DNA of 64,000 nt from the NCBI RefSeq assembly GCF_030269925.1, contig NC_085128.1:7504501-7568500 (forward strand), given 5' to 3'. Origin of the DNA: Bombyx mori. Its lineage: Eukaryota > Arthropoda > Insecta > Lepidoptera > Bombycidae. The stretch's first letter is position 1. Every line of letters starts with the position of its first letter. Position numbers and translations under genes: made by a program. Positions 10,261 through 20,116 of this stretch are shown in pieces. The notes below the pieces were generated by a model. That model was not told the DNA's origin. It saw only the letters and a list, made by a program, of their open reading frames with translations, and ran no database searches.

Positions 10261-10489
10261 TATGATTGAAGGATTACTGGTGGCCCGGAGGCCTTTCCAG
10301 CTTCACCAGGACAGGTGGGCGAGCAAATGCTCAGCCAGGAGGGGTGGGATTTGCTAACAACTGCCCGAGCGCCTCCGAAGGAGACCTAACAACTCAAGAG
10401 CAGTTGCTTCGCGAATGAATCTACTACCGGATCGGAATCGCGACCCACTGAGAAGATCCGGCGAGAAACTCAGCGGGCTGATGCATGGG
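10261..10489 (-). other. Jockey LINE 3' UTR
   Basis: A GC-rich ~230-bp 3' UTR that is repeated at 58764-58992, in pieces at 6312-6973, and as a ~107-bp insertion at 40564-40670. It is the part most likely recognised by the element's own reverse transcriptase. Confidence 0.8.
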
Positions 10490-13372
10490 TTAGGCTGCAC
10501 GTCGACCTCTTTGTCGAGTTCGACGCGTACGGTTACCGGGGTTCCTCAGCCTGCTCCTAGTGTTAGAGCTGAAGGTATCTAATGCAAGAGTTATTGGATC
10601 TGATGGATCCGTAAGGACGTGTCTAGGGCGACGACGGTGACTTGCTCCTGCGTGATCAGGATTCGGGGAGTAGTCAGCGGCAGCAACGATAAGGCGATTA
10701 TCATGACGCATAGCCTTATCGAAGTAACGTTCCGACACTGACTTCATGTGTTTGCGGATCGATTCGAGGCCCAGGTCGTCGTGTAGGTCGACGTTCCTCA
10801 CGAACCACGGAGCCCCGACGGCTAACCTGCAAAAGCGGGATTGTAGGGATTGGAGGGTGTCTATGTGTGTGCGGGCCGCGTGAGCGAACACCACACTCGC
10901 GTAAGTCATGACGGGCCTTATGCAAGTTTTGTAAAGTGTCACCTTGTTCCGAAGGGACATTTTACTCCGCTTACAGATCATGGGATAGAGTCTGCCGAGA
11001 ATAAATGCGGCACGATCGCGGACTGTTTTTATATGCGGGCGGAATGTCATGGATGCATCCAGGGTGACTCCCAGGTACTTGACCTTCCTAGCCCAGGGTA
11101 TAGGTTGGCCGAAGAGGGTGATCGGGGGTGTGATATTTCTCCTCCTAATGCGGGAGGAAATAAGCGGTGAGTTTCCCCTTTGAAATAACACTGCTGTGCT
11201 TTTCGCTGGGTTGATGTCTATGCGCCATTTTCGGAACCACTGTCCGAGGGTTAACGCTGCACTCTGGAGCTTACTCGCGATTAGGGACTTGTTTCTACTT
11301 GAGTAGTAAACGGTTGTGTCGTCAGCGAATAAGGCTAGCTGAGTCGGCGGCGACCGGGGAATATCGTAAATAAATAAACTAAATAGGAGCGGAGAGAGAA
11401 CGGAGCCTTGCGGGACTCCAGCCGTGAGTGGTCGCGGGGAGGAGCGGGTTCCCTCTACTCGATATCGAAAAGAGCGGTTAGACAAGAAGTCTCGTATGAT
11501 GAGCACGAGACTATCCGGTACGCCCATGTTGAAAAGTTTGAAAATCAAACCGTTGTGCCAGACTTTGTCGAACGCTTTTGCGACGTCGAAGAAGAGGGCT
11601 CCAGTATAGATCGGTTTTGGTCGGTTAAGTCCTACAAGAATGTGCTCCGTGAGGCGGTGCACCTGTTGTACGCATGAGTGATTTGCACGGAATCCGAATT
11701 GTTCATCGATGAGAATGCCCTTTGATGAGACGAAGTCTCTGAGGCGTTTGTAGAGCAAACGCTCATACAGTTTGCCCAGAGACATGAGGAGGCTAATCGG
11801 GCGGTAACTCGTCGGATGATTTTTTGGTTTACCGGGTTTATGTATGCCGATAACGTCTGCTTCTTTCCACACCGCGGGAAAGATACAGTTCGCCATAGCG
11901 GCATTGAAAATAGATGCCAACATCACGATGAGTTGGATGGGTAGAAGTTTAATAACGCGGTTAGATATACCGTCGGAACCGGGAGCCTTGCGAGGACGTA
12001 GGTCTTTGATCAGGTCTTTAACTTCCATTGGGGTGACGGGTGGTAACGCATCCGAGGGTGGCAAGGAGGCTCTGCGTTCTACCTCACTGTCTACTAATTC
12101 TACATGAACAGGGTCCGCGGATTGAATGCTGGGCGTGCACTGGGTTTGCAATGTATCGGCCAGCAGCTCTGCTTTTTCGTCATCATCAAACGCCGCGAGT
12201 CGACCTGAGGGGCCTACGAGGGGGGGCATAGTTACAACCGTATCCGATTTGAGAGTACGAGCTAAACGGTAGTAAGACCTTTGAGAGGGCGCGAGTCCTT
12301 CTAAGAAATCAGACCACCTAGCATCTCGGATTTCGGCGATGCGAGACTTTACGTCGCGTTGTAGGGCACGCATTCGAATACGATTTTCCATGGTAGGATA
12401 CCTATCGTAGGCGCGGATCGAAGCGTTCTTAGCTCTAAGGAGTTCCCTAATATCGTCGGGCAATTCGAAGCGGTGAAGGAAGTCCTCCGCTACAACTTGC
12501 TTCGATGACCTATCTAATGTCGAGGTAATGTGTGACGTTAGGATGTCTATGGCTTCAGCGGTATCCTGAAGAGACGGGGTAGAGTCCGGGCTAAACGGGA
12601 GCGATGGTGGATCAGATTCAGCCAGGCTGATGCCCAGCGTGTGCCAATCCACCACAGTCCTCGTGACGGGAACGGAATCGGGAGCGCGACCGAGTTTCAT
12701 AACGACGGGACGGTGGTCTGAATCTAACTCTGAAACTACTTCGATCGAGTGTAAGCGCAGAGCTACGTTTTTTAATAACGCTATGTCGAGTATATCCGGG
12801 CGATGCGCGATATTTAGCGGGTAGTGAGTCGGGGTTAGCGGAGCGATGATATCGAAGGCGAGATCATCAACTAGCGCGTCGAGCCGCCTGCCATTAGGGG
12901 TTGTGGTGTGAGAATTCCACCTGATGTGTTTACAATTTAGGTCGCCCGCCAGAATGACAGAGCTTCCCATGCTGAGCAGCGCCTCGATATCACTGCTTAG
13001 AACAATCTTATCCGGTGGAAGATAAACGGACGCGATAACGATCGGCGCGTGTCCCGTCAGTGAGATTCGGCATACTGATGCTTCGATGTTAACGAGCGCG
13101 GGGGGATCGAGCGGGATGCAGTGCAAGGCTCTTCTGTAGTAGATGACGGTACCACCACCACGAGCAGTGAGCCTGTCGTTCCTAACCATGTTATAGTTCG
13201 CGATTTTAGGGTCGCGGCGCGCGGGCTTAAGTAGAGTCTCCTGTACTAAAAATATGTCAATTTGATGGTCACGCAAAAAATCACAAACCTGATCACGTTG
13301 ATTTGCGAGACCGTATGCGTTAAAAAATCCTATTGTTACGGATAGGGGTTTCAGCCTACTTTTGTACGCCAT
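10490..13372 (-). CDS. Jockey LINE ORF2: endonuclease and reverse transcriptase
   Basis: 960 residues. The N-terminal apurinic-type endonuclease (about 1-225) has N19, E45 (QETLL), AGDLN with D144 and N146, and SDHRPV with D219 and H220, which are the usual catalytic positions. The reverse transcriptase spans about 440-740. It contains KAPGSDGI, the block SYRPISLLMSLGKLYERLL, FFDVAKAFDKVWH with D596, AGVPQGSVLSPLLF, and the active site FADD at 682-685. A C-terminal region follows without RNase H. The protein nicks target DNA and copies the element RNA at the nick. The start ATG at 13372 follows the ORF1 stop by three bases, which suggests reinitiation. No stop or frameshift is seen. Confidence 0.95.
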   Translation of the reverse strand: MAYKSRLKPLSVTIGFFNAYGLANQRDQVCDFLRDHQIDIFLVQETLLKPARRDPKIANYNMVRNDRLTARGGGTVIYYRRALHCIPLDPPALVNIEASVCRISLTGHAPIVIASVYLPPDKIVLSSDIEALLSMGSSVILAGDLNCKHIRWNSHTTTPNGRRLDALVDDLAFDIIAPLTPTHYPLNIAHRPDILDIALLKNVALRLHSIEVVSELDSDHRPVVMKLGRAPDSVPVTRTVVDWHTLGISLAESDPPSLPFSPDSTPSLQDTAEAIDILTSHITSTLDRSSKQVVAEDFLHRFELPDDIRELLRAKNASIRAYDRYPTMENRIRMRALQRDVKSRIAEIRDARWSDFLEGLAPSQRSYYRLARTLKSDTVVTMPPLVGPSGRLAAFDDDEKAELLADTLQTQCTPSIQSADPVHVELVDSEVERRASLPPSDALPPVTPMEVKDLIKDLRPRKAPGSDGISNRVIKLLPIQLIVMLASIFNAAMANCIFPAVWKEADVIGIHKPGKPKNHPTSYRPISLLMSLGKLYERLLYKRLRDFVSSKGILIDEQFGFRANHSCVQQVHRLTEHILVGLNRPKPIYTGALFFDVAKAFDKVWHNGLIFKLFNMGVPDSLVLIIRDFLSNRSFRYRVEGTRSSPRPLTAGVPQGSVLSPLLFSLFIYDIPRSPPTQLALFADDTTVYYSSRNKSLIASKLQSAALTLGQWFRKWRIDINPAKSTAVLFQRGNSPLISSRIRRRNITPPITLFGQPIPWARKVKYLGVTLDASMTFRPHIKTVRDRAAFILGRLYPMICKRSKMSLRNKVTLYKTCIRPVMTYASVVFAHAARTHIDTLQSLQSRFCRLAVGAPWFVRNVDLHDDLGLESIRKHMKSVSERYFDKAMRHDNRLIVAAADYSPNPDHAGASHRRRPRHVLTDPSDPITLALDTFSSNTRSRLRNPGNRTRRTRQRGRRAA

Positions 13373-13375
13373 TGA

Positions 13376-15040
13376 TTACCGGCGGAGTGAGGGGAGGACG
13401 TACGTATTTAACGACGCGTATACGTCGGCGTATTCTTGCACAACGGCGATGAAGTGCTGTGCAGTGGAGGCGGCGCGGATGGCGTCACCTAAAGCGTTAA
13501 CGCGCTCAAAGTTAATCGATTGAAAGAAGTCGATCGCTAGAGCAAGATTGTCGGACGCTGTCGGAGGGCAATTCGCGGGGGAGGGGCGTATCGCGGGGGC
13601 GGGACGAATCGCGGAGGAGGGAGTTGTAGCCGTGTTCGTGTACGGCAGCGGTTTCGCCCAGGCCGAGCCACTGGGCACCGGCGCCGGAACGAATGCTGGC
13701 TTAGCCTGCGACACAGAGGGTGCCGAGGCTTTGATGTCTGGGTGGGAAGCTCGGAGGCGGTTTTGGCGGGCGACGCGGCGATTTATTTTCGGGGCTCGGG
13801 GGCATCCGCGGTAATTTGCGGGGTGACCCTGTGTTCGACACAGGACGCAGCTAGGCGGTTCCGTCGCGGTTTTTTGATCGCGAGTGCAAAGGGCCGTAGC
13901 GTGATCGCCTAGACACTTGACGCATCGGGGGCGCGCGTGACAGTTACGGGAAGAATGCCCGTACAGTTGACAGTTATGGCACTGGCTAGGAGTGCCTTTT
14001 TTATGGGGGGCTTCGACGGCGATACCGGAGAGCCTACAGACGGTACGTATGTTAAAAATTTGCTTACCCTCGGGGGTAGGCTGGAGGGCGACTAGAACCA
14101 TATTATATGGCTCCCTACCGCGGCCGGTGTGCATGCGGTGCACTGAATTTACTGGTAGGCCTTGTTCCAGAAGGTCGGCCTTGACGAGTTCGGCATCCAA
14201 CTCTTTAGGGATGCCACGTATGACGGCACGAAGTTCGCGCTCCTCCTGGAGCGTATACGTATGGAAACTTATACGCTCCTTACGGAGGTAAGAAGAGAGG
14301 GCCCTATGGTCGTCGGGTGTTTGAACCTTAATTTGAATGCCGTTCGCGAGGTTACGGGCATTCGTGAAATTAATATTTTTGGCCTTAAGGGCCAGGGAAA
14401 CTCGTTCCCAGGCTGCCTTCTCTTGAAGGATTACCGGGGGAGGGGCTTGGATTTTCTTTTGTACTACCGGGCGCGGCGACGGTGTAGCACGGGCAGGGGG
14501 AGCAACGGGGGTCGGTGGACGGAGGCGCGACGCGTTCGCGGCTCTGCTTACTTTGGCGGCCGCGGGAGCTCGGGCTTCCGCAGCGCGCCTCTTACCTTTT
14601 TGGACTACTGTGAATCCATCAGTCGAGGGGGCGGGGGAAAGATCGACCTCCATGTCCGACTCCGAGTCGGATGAAGAGGAGGGCGCGGGCGACCCGCAGG
14701 CGGGCGTTTTAGAGGGCGCGGGGTTGACGGTCGCGACGGAGGCCACGGACAATCGCTCGGGGGCAGAGGACGGCGCGGGCGCGATGGAGGCCGCGGATGA
14801 ACGCGTGGACGCGACGTGTGCTGCGGATGAGCGCAGGGCTGGAACCGAGACCGCAGCGATCGACGCGGGAGCTTTGCTCGCGAGTATTGGGGACACGGGA
14901 GCGGCGGGCGCGACGGAGACCGCTTCTGAGTTCGCGGCGTGATTGGCCTTAAATTCTAAAAATTCGGCCGATAATGTCGGGTACCTCAGACGGAGGAATT
15001 CCGCGAACAGATCGATCGTGGACTCCATTGTAACTGTCAC
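13376..15040 (-). CDS. Jockey LINE ORF1: RNA-binding gag-like protein
   Basis: 554 residues. The first ~200 are rich in Ala, Pro and Ser, with an acidic patch (SSSSDSESDMEVD) near 121-133. Residues about 275-345 resemble the PRE_C2HC domain found before zinc knuckles in Jockey and I-type LINEs. Three knuckles follow: CX2CX4HX4C at 354-367, CX2CX3HX4C at 373-385, and CX2CX4HX6C at 398-413. The protein should coat element RNA and deliver it to chromatin. The start ATG at 15040 opens a long GC-rich frame. The opposite strand also has long open frames, an effect of base composition. ORF1 ends TAA, then TCA, then the ORF2 ATG. Confidence 0.92.
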   Translation of the reverse strand: MTVTMESTIDLFAEFLRLRYPTLSAEFLEFKANHAANSEAVSVAPAAPVSPILASKAPASIAAVSVPALRSSAAHVASTRSSAASIAPAPSSAPERLSVASVATVNPAPSKTPACGSPAPSSSSDSESDMEVDLSPAPSTDGFTVVQKGKRRAAEARAPAAAKVSRAANASRLRPPTPVAPPARATPSPRPVVQKKIQAPPPVILQEKAAWERVSLALKAKNINFTNARNLANGIQIKVQTPDDHRALSSYLRKERISFHTYTLQEERELRAVIRGIPKELDAELVKADLLEQGLPVNSVHRMHTGRGREPYNMVLVALQPTPEGKQIFNIRTVCRLSGIAVEAPHKKGTPSQCHNCQLYGHSSRNCHARPRCVKCLGDHATALCTRDQKTATEPPSCVLCRTQGHPANYRGCPRAPKINRRVARQNRLRASHPDIKASAPSVSQAKPAFVPAPVPSGSAWAKPLPYTNTATTPSSAIRPAPAIRPSPANCPPTASDNLALAIDFFQSINFERVNALGDAIRAASTAQHFIAVVQEYADVYASLNTYVLPSLRR

Positions 15041-15340
15041 GTGCCCAGGGGGGGCTACCCCGGGACTTTAAACACACTCGCCTTACGGCGAGGCCCCAAA
15101 ACTATAATAATCACGATTAATTACGGCACACAACCGTCCGTTCACAAACGGGCCACTAAGTTGCCGAACGAATTCCAGGAATTTAGGGGTCCGCCCGTTC
15201 ACAAACGGCGGTGCGACGCAATTAGCACAGGTAGTCACTTCCGAGAAAACACTTGGACGCCAGATGTGCCACGAACCGAGGTCGGGCGATCGAACGAACA
15301 ATGAGCACGTCAGCACGCGGCGAGTGCTTGGATCGGAATG
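15041..15340 (-). promoter_or_regulatory. Jockey LINE 5' UTR with repeated palindromic motif
   Basis: A 300-bp leader that should contain the internal promoter typical of Jockey LINEs; no core motif is claimed. CCGTTCACAAACGG occurs twice, at 15138-15151 and 15195-15208, 57 bp apart. Each copy has CCGTT/AACGG arms. The element begins CATTCCGATCC on its own strand. Confidence 0.55.
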
Positions 15341-15472
15341 TTGATTGTATTCTTTCAAAGCAGCGCAAGTTCAAGACTAAAATCTAAAAACAAACGAGCA
15401 ATAAAACTCTATCCTGAAGAAATTGACATTTGTTTTTGAGAAAATATTGATATTACTAACAATAATTGTAAT

Positions 15473-16819
15473 TTATTTATCTTTTACATATTTCCAACGC
15501 TTAAAACATAAATAGTATACGACTTCTGCTATCGAAAGAAGAGAACCCCCGAAGCAAAGGCCGAAACAGTTTCCCATAGCGACCACGAGGTCCAAAGTAG
15601 TTCTTGCAACTTGTCTGGTAACTCGCTGATATGGTCTGCTACCCATTATAAATGATGATGGCCTAGCTCTAAGAAATTTCTCGGGTTCTGATAGTTTCTT
15701 TGAGATCACATTGTAGTCTGGCTCAATACAAGAGGGTAAACAGTTGCAAACCAAACCAGCTTCGTTCGTGCCCGGAACTTTGAGCTTCCCGAGAGTCTTG
15801 TAGTTATTTGTCAAACACTTTAAACCTTCGAAGTCACAAACATGGTCCTTAAACTGGATCGGTGATAAATGGTGAGTACAATTGCACATTCTCAGTTGGG
15901 CGTCTATTCTGCACTGTGTTATACAAACAGAATAGCTGTAGTGCTTGAATGCAAGGATGTTTTCGGGTGTTTCATCAGAAAATCGGCACTGACGTGTTTC
16001 AGGAGCTATAAGAGACACTTCTGGTTCATTAACTACGTCCATTATTGTAAATGTGACTGTAGCTTGTGATCCGTAAACAATTCTTATTCGTCGATCATAT
16101 TCCATATTCCAGAAAGGAACGTCTTCAGGCGAATGGATAAATGCTTCGTAATCTTGTGATGTTGTTATTTCTAACTCACCTGGTATACGACGATTGGATG
16201 TAGCGACTAATGGAATTTGGGTGCCCGCTACATTTTTATTATTTATTGAAAAACATGTACCGTATTCTGTCGCAAGGGGTTTAAATTGTTTACAGCAGTC
16301 GATCGGCCTTCCATTCCATTTGCAACTCAAAAAGAAGTCTTTACAAGGGGTTCGAAACATAGACGCGGTCTGTGTGAAATCCGATGAGCAAATCGGTTTG
16401 AAATCACACGTGGCTAAACAAGTATAACATGTTCCGCTGAAGAAAGCAATGTCTCCAATGAAACGATCAAATTTCTCGAAGTTATCGTTCGAGACCTCGT
16501 TACTAATCATCCATATTTTTTCAACGTTAGCTATTTCACAAACTGTAACTGAGGCAAAAGTCGTGTTCCACTCCAAATAATCTGTGCGCGTTGTGAAACG
16601 AATCGTATTCTCTTGATAATGATTATAATATCTCCGAATGGTTGCGACAGCCGCAATCCATATTTGTACGTATATTAAGAAATATATAACTTTGTACACA
16701 AAGTGAACATCTTTTCGCGCGAGGAAACTCGGTCCGTGGACTGTTAAATTTCCACATGTATGCTTAAATCTTCGGTAAAGTAATTCCGTATGCTCTTTAA
16801 ATTTAGGCCACACTGTCAT
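15473..16819 (-). CDS. Pickpocket-type DEG/ENaC sodium channel
   Basis: 448 residues in one exon. DEG/ENaC subunits form trimeric, amiloride-sensitive cation channels; insect pickpocket members serve touch, nociception, water, salt and pheromone sensing. TM1 is at about 41-61. The post-TM1 motif FASVTVCEIAN is at 88-98 (family FPAVTIC). A cysteine-rich extracellular domain follows, with CRFSDE at 278-283 and the conserved run YSYSVCITQCRIDAQLRMCNC at 294-314. TM2 is at about 409-438, with the selectivity-filter-type GGS at 424-426. The length is within the usual pickpocket range. The start is preceded by AACAAA, a good insect initiation context. The stop overlaps an AATAAA-like string. It sits 117 bp beyond the Jockey target duplication. 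The closest family member cannot be told by eye. Confidence 0.9.
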   Translation of the reverse strand: MTVWPKFKEHTELLYRRFKHTCGNLTVHGPSFLARKDVHFVYKVIYFLIYVQIWIAAVATIRRYYNHYQENTIRFTTRTDYLEWNTTFASVTVCEIANVEKIWMISNEVSNDNFEKFDRFIGDIAFFSGTCYTCLATCDFKPICSSDFTQTASMFRTPCKDFFLSCKWNGRPIDCCKQFKPLATEYGTCFSINNKNVAGTQIPLVATSNRRIPGELEITTSQDYEAFIHSPEDVPFWNMEYDRRIRIVYGSQATVTFTIMDVVNEPEVSLIAPETRQCRFSDETPENILAFKHYSYSVCITQCRIDAQLRMCNCTHHLSPIQFKDHVCDFEGLKCLTNNYKTLGKLKVPGTNEAGLVCNCLPSCIEPDYNVISKKLSEPEKFLRARPSSFIMGSRPYQRVTRQVARTTLDLVVAMGNCFGLCFGGSLLSIAEVVYYLCFKRWKYVKDK

Positions 16820-17140
16820 TTTGTTGAATATTTTCGGCTCTAGTTTTAATAATATAATCTGACGGGTGCCGGAGCTTAAATGAAAGAGTGAAAATAAAAC
16901 TGTTATTTAAATAATGCAAGGCTTTTAACGATCGCACGAAATATGTCCATTTGGATAATGTCATAGATTGTATATTTAAATGTTAGGTTATTAACGTTTT
17001 GTTCAGTAACGACACGGAAAGTGAGATTAAAAGCATGATAAAGACTAGACCATTAATTGTAATGTTGCGCACAAAATATCACTCGACAGTAACACGTAAT
17101 GAAATTTACTTAAATTAATTAATTAATAATTATTTTATTA
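16820..17140. other. Upstream region of the DEG/ENaC gene
   Basis: AT-rich sequence 5' of the channel gene and the likely place for its promoter. No core promoter element is confidently seen. Confidence 0.4.
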
Positions 17141-17713
17141 CTACTGATCCGGCAGACTTCGTAGTGCCTCAATCGATAAATAAAAGAGCTAGGCTTTTGT
17201 ATAAGATAAACTTAAAACAAACAAAAGGAATCCGTCCGACGGGGCACAAATCAAAGGAAAAACCAAATTGTTATTTTTATTTAACTAGATGATGACCGGT
17301 TTTTTTTTTGATAACTTGTTGTGTCTTTACAGCAGTTAGTTGAAATTATGAAAAATAGTATTATTATTCGCCGATAGATGTCGGGAAGAGTTGATTATTG
17401 AAAACACGAATAAAACAACATTTTCTGAAAATAAATCGTAGCTAGATCGATTTATCGCCCCCTAAATCCCCTGTATACTAATTTTTATGAAAATCGTTTG
17501 GAGCCGTTACCGAGATTCAGATTATATATATATTAATATACAAGAATTGCTCATTTAAAGGTATAAGATTCCGAGCATTTTCATATTTATCTACCTTTTA
17601 AACCTTCTCGGGACTTCCACAAATAATTTAAGACCAAAATTAGCCAAATCGGTCCAGCCGTTCTCGAGTTTTAGCGAGACTAATGAACAGCAATTCATTT
17701 TTATATATATAGA
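17141..17713 (-). mobile_element. Non-autonomous Helitron-like repeat
   Basis: The left edge reads CTACTGATCCGGCAGACTTC (CTAG-like end, mutated). The right edge ends TATATATATAGA next to T, that is, TC at the 5' end on the minus strand. A related copy with a large internal deletion lies at 20929-21106 and has an intact CTAG. Shared blocks are GTGCCTCAATCGATAAATAA and CAAAATTAGCCAAATCGGTC. TC and CTAG ends without target duplication fit Helitrons; no coding sequence is present. Confidence 0.5.
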
Positions 17714-18181
17714 TGAAACATTAACATCTTTATATCTACGAATTACTCTTAAACGACGATGTGACTTATATTCAAATCACAAGACTACAGTTGAAAAGAT
17801 AAGTTTAAACAAAATTAATATTTATGAAGTGATCAAATCCAATTATCTTGGAACACTCCGACATTGTAAAATCAAGAAAGTCCTTATTCTAATACATTCA
17901 AGAGAGCAAGAACGAATAATTGAACGCGCAAAAAGGAAAATCATAATCGAGTAAATCCAATCGAAAACTGTTTAATGGTTGTAGACGAGTCCGCAATTAG
18001 ATTTCCACGTTTAAATTAAAGTGATTTAGTTAGATGTTTTTTTTATTAGCACTAAAGTGGATTTTACTATTGACGTCACCTTTACTTAATTTGTAGGTAT
18101 GCTTCAGGATTAAATGAAATGAAACTGAAAAACTGCTAAATAATTCCCAAGCTATTTATTATTATTTTCATTGTATTTTAG
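17714..18181. other. Intergenic, nothing recognised
   Basis: AT-rich sequence with no coding motif. Confidence 0.5.
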
Positions 18182-18251
18182 ATAGGTGATGCACACGTCC
18201 TACCACCGGCCAAAACACCCATGGCCAGTAAGATTTCGCGTCAACAGGAAG
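18182..18251 (+). CDS. Candidate small coding exon, gene not recognised
   Basis: A 70-bp stretch is bounded by an acceptor (pyrimidine-rich, TGTATTTTAG ending 18181) and a donor (GAAG|GTGAGATA at 18252). One open frame reads IGDAHVLPPAKTPMASKISR and then QQE. Its base composition is richer than the flanks. I do not recognise the protein. It could equally be a chance open stretch. Confidence 0.3.
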
Positions 18252-19265
18252 GTGAGATACCCTCGGTCGCGGTTCACCTATTGGAGATTGGAGCTTCCAC
18301 AGTCTTCACGATAAAATCGCTCCTTCAAGGACAAGCTGACTATGAGTCTGAGCATAATTGCAGATTCTATGATAATGCAAACACATTTAAATTAATATTT
18401 TTACAGAAGAATAGTTATAATTCATGAACATTCGATCGATTACAATTATGAAATTAGGCTTGCACGAAGGCCAACTAAATTTTGTTACTTCTAAAGTCAT
18501 CTATAACGCGGATTCATTCCAGAACGTGCGAGCTTGAAAATCCATTATGAGATTCAATTATTTCAGGCTTAGTCGGGACTTAATTCCACCATGAAATCGG
18601 AAACGAAGAGTTAACGGAATTTAATTTTGAATTAGGTCAAGACAATTAACTTTTTGCCGAAAAAATATCTTACTTTATAAGCTTTTTTCAAAGAAATAAA
18701 ATAGTTATAGTTAATTTTGATTTGTATGATTTGTTTTACAGTTTTAATTTATCTGTGTCTTTATGATGTTTGTGAAAATATCAAATATAGCGTCAAGTAT
18801 ATTAGTAAATATATGAACACGTTACCCCTTGTGAAGTGTCAGCTCAATGTAAATTACTATGGGATATGTGGTTTGTCAAAGCTGTGACGTGGTGTGTTGA
18901 GCTGCCAACCACACGTCGACAACGAAGTGGAAATAGGGGTAAATATACAATCATCGAAATTATTGATTTCACACTACCGGTCGTAGCAAGCCCTGTAAGA
19001 TATAATCACTATCACTTGTCACTTGTTACTGTACTTAGTTGTACTATTTTTTTCTGTTGTGGTGGTTATCATAAAATATTCTTCTAAAAACTTTTTTTTG
19101 TTTTTCGTGTGGCCTAACCTACGAGCTAAGCTTATAAATTACCTACGTATATATAAAATTGTCATGGTTCAACTACAATTTGAACAACGATTTACGAGAA
19201 GGGATAAAAAAGTAGTGAGAACGACATACGCCTTGGTAAGAAAAAAATAATACTGGCAGGCATAG
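18252..19265. other. Intergenic, nothing firm
   Basis: No supported gene. A short open frame around 19163-19246 (QFEQRFTRRDKKVV) slightly resembles a transposase helix-turn-helix and may be the degraded 5' part of the mariner that follows. Confidence 0.35.
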
Positions 19266-20116
19266 CTCAGATACGTATTTGCGAGAAAACGAGAATACGA
19301 GAAAATTGTATTGAGCGATCGAAGAGTTACCATCCGATAGTTAATTCAAGAAACGGGCATTTCATATAGAAGTTATTCAATCCATATTGAAACAATCTTT
19401 GAATATGAGAAAAGTCTCCGCGAGATGGGTACCGTGAATGTTAACCGACATTCAGAAACAAAATCGACTTGACATTTCGAAAACATTGTTGGACAAGTTT
19501 CAAAAAGATTTTGAAAACTTTTTGTCTCGTTTCGTAGCAATGGACGAAACGTGGGTCCATAATTTTGATCCCGAGACAAAACTGCAATCTTCGCAATGGA
19601 AACGGCCATCATCACCGACCCCGAAGAAATTTGGTGCCGTGTCATCGGCTGGCAAGGTTATGGCCTCAATATTTTGGGATTCAGAAGGGATATTGTTGAT
19701 TGATTATTTGGAGCGTGGAACCATTATTACAGGCCAATATTATGCAGCTTTAATTCCCAAGTTGAGGAATGCCATCAAAGAGAAAAGGACAGGAATACTT
19801 TGAAGGGGCGTGCTGTTTCATCACGACAACGCACCCGTGCACAGGTCGGCAGTTGCGATGGCTGCCATTCAGCAAGCTGGCTTCGAATTGGTTAACCACC
19901 ACCCTTATACACCAGATCTGGCGCCTAGTGATTTTTAGCTGTTCCCCACATTGAAAGAATACTTAAGGGGAAACAGGAACAAAGATGATAACGAGGTAAT
20001 GGATGCCGTGGAGAGTTTTTGCAGGACCAAGACAAGACTTTTTTAAAGGGATTGAAGCCTTGAAAAACCACTGGACTCGTTATGTAGAGAGACTCGGAGA
20101 CTGTGTAGAAAAATAA
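19266..20116 (+). pseudogene. mariner transposase pseudogene (DD34D)
   Basis: From the second HTH onward the sequence reads as a mariner transposase. SDRRVTIR, a stop, then TGISYRS come first, followed by NMRKVSARWVP, a stop, MLTDIQKQNRLDISKTLL and MDETWVHNFDPETK (first Asp). HHDNAPVHRSAV carries the second Asp and YTPDLAPSDF the third. The second and third aspartates are 34 residues apart, the mariner signature. At least four in-frame stops and one late frame change toward the final VEK* show that it is dead. Terminal repeats were not found. Confidence 0.88.

Larger units (their letters stand above)
10249..15340 (-). mobile_element. Full-length Jockey-clade LINE
   Basis: This is a 5.1-kb non-LTR retrotransposon with a 5' UTR (15041-15340), ORF1 (13376-15040), ORF2 (10490-13372), a 3' UTR (10261-10489) and a poly-A tail (poly-T on the plus strand). 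A perfect 15-bp target duplication TTGATTGTATTCTTT lies at 10234-10248 and 15341-15355, so the 5' end is at 15340 and the copy is complete. ORF1 has gag-like knuckles. ORF2 has an endonuclease and a reverse transcriptase and no RNase H, which fits Jockey. Both frames are open, so this copy could be competent. A second, truncated copy lies at 55610-59008. Confidence 0.93.

Noticed and set aside
10850..12107. Plus-strand frames opposite Jockey ORF2
   Set aside because: Shadows of the real coding strand. The same shadows appear opposite ORF2 of the second copy.
13548..14942. Long plus-strand reading frames at 13548-13814, 14162-14674 and 14553-14942
   Set aside because: They lie antisense to Jockey ORF1, whose GC-rich Ala/Pro codons leave the opposite strand open. 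No protein motif.
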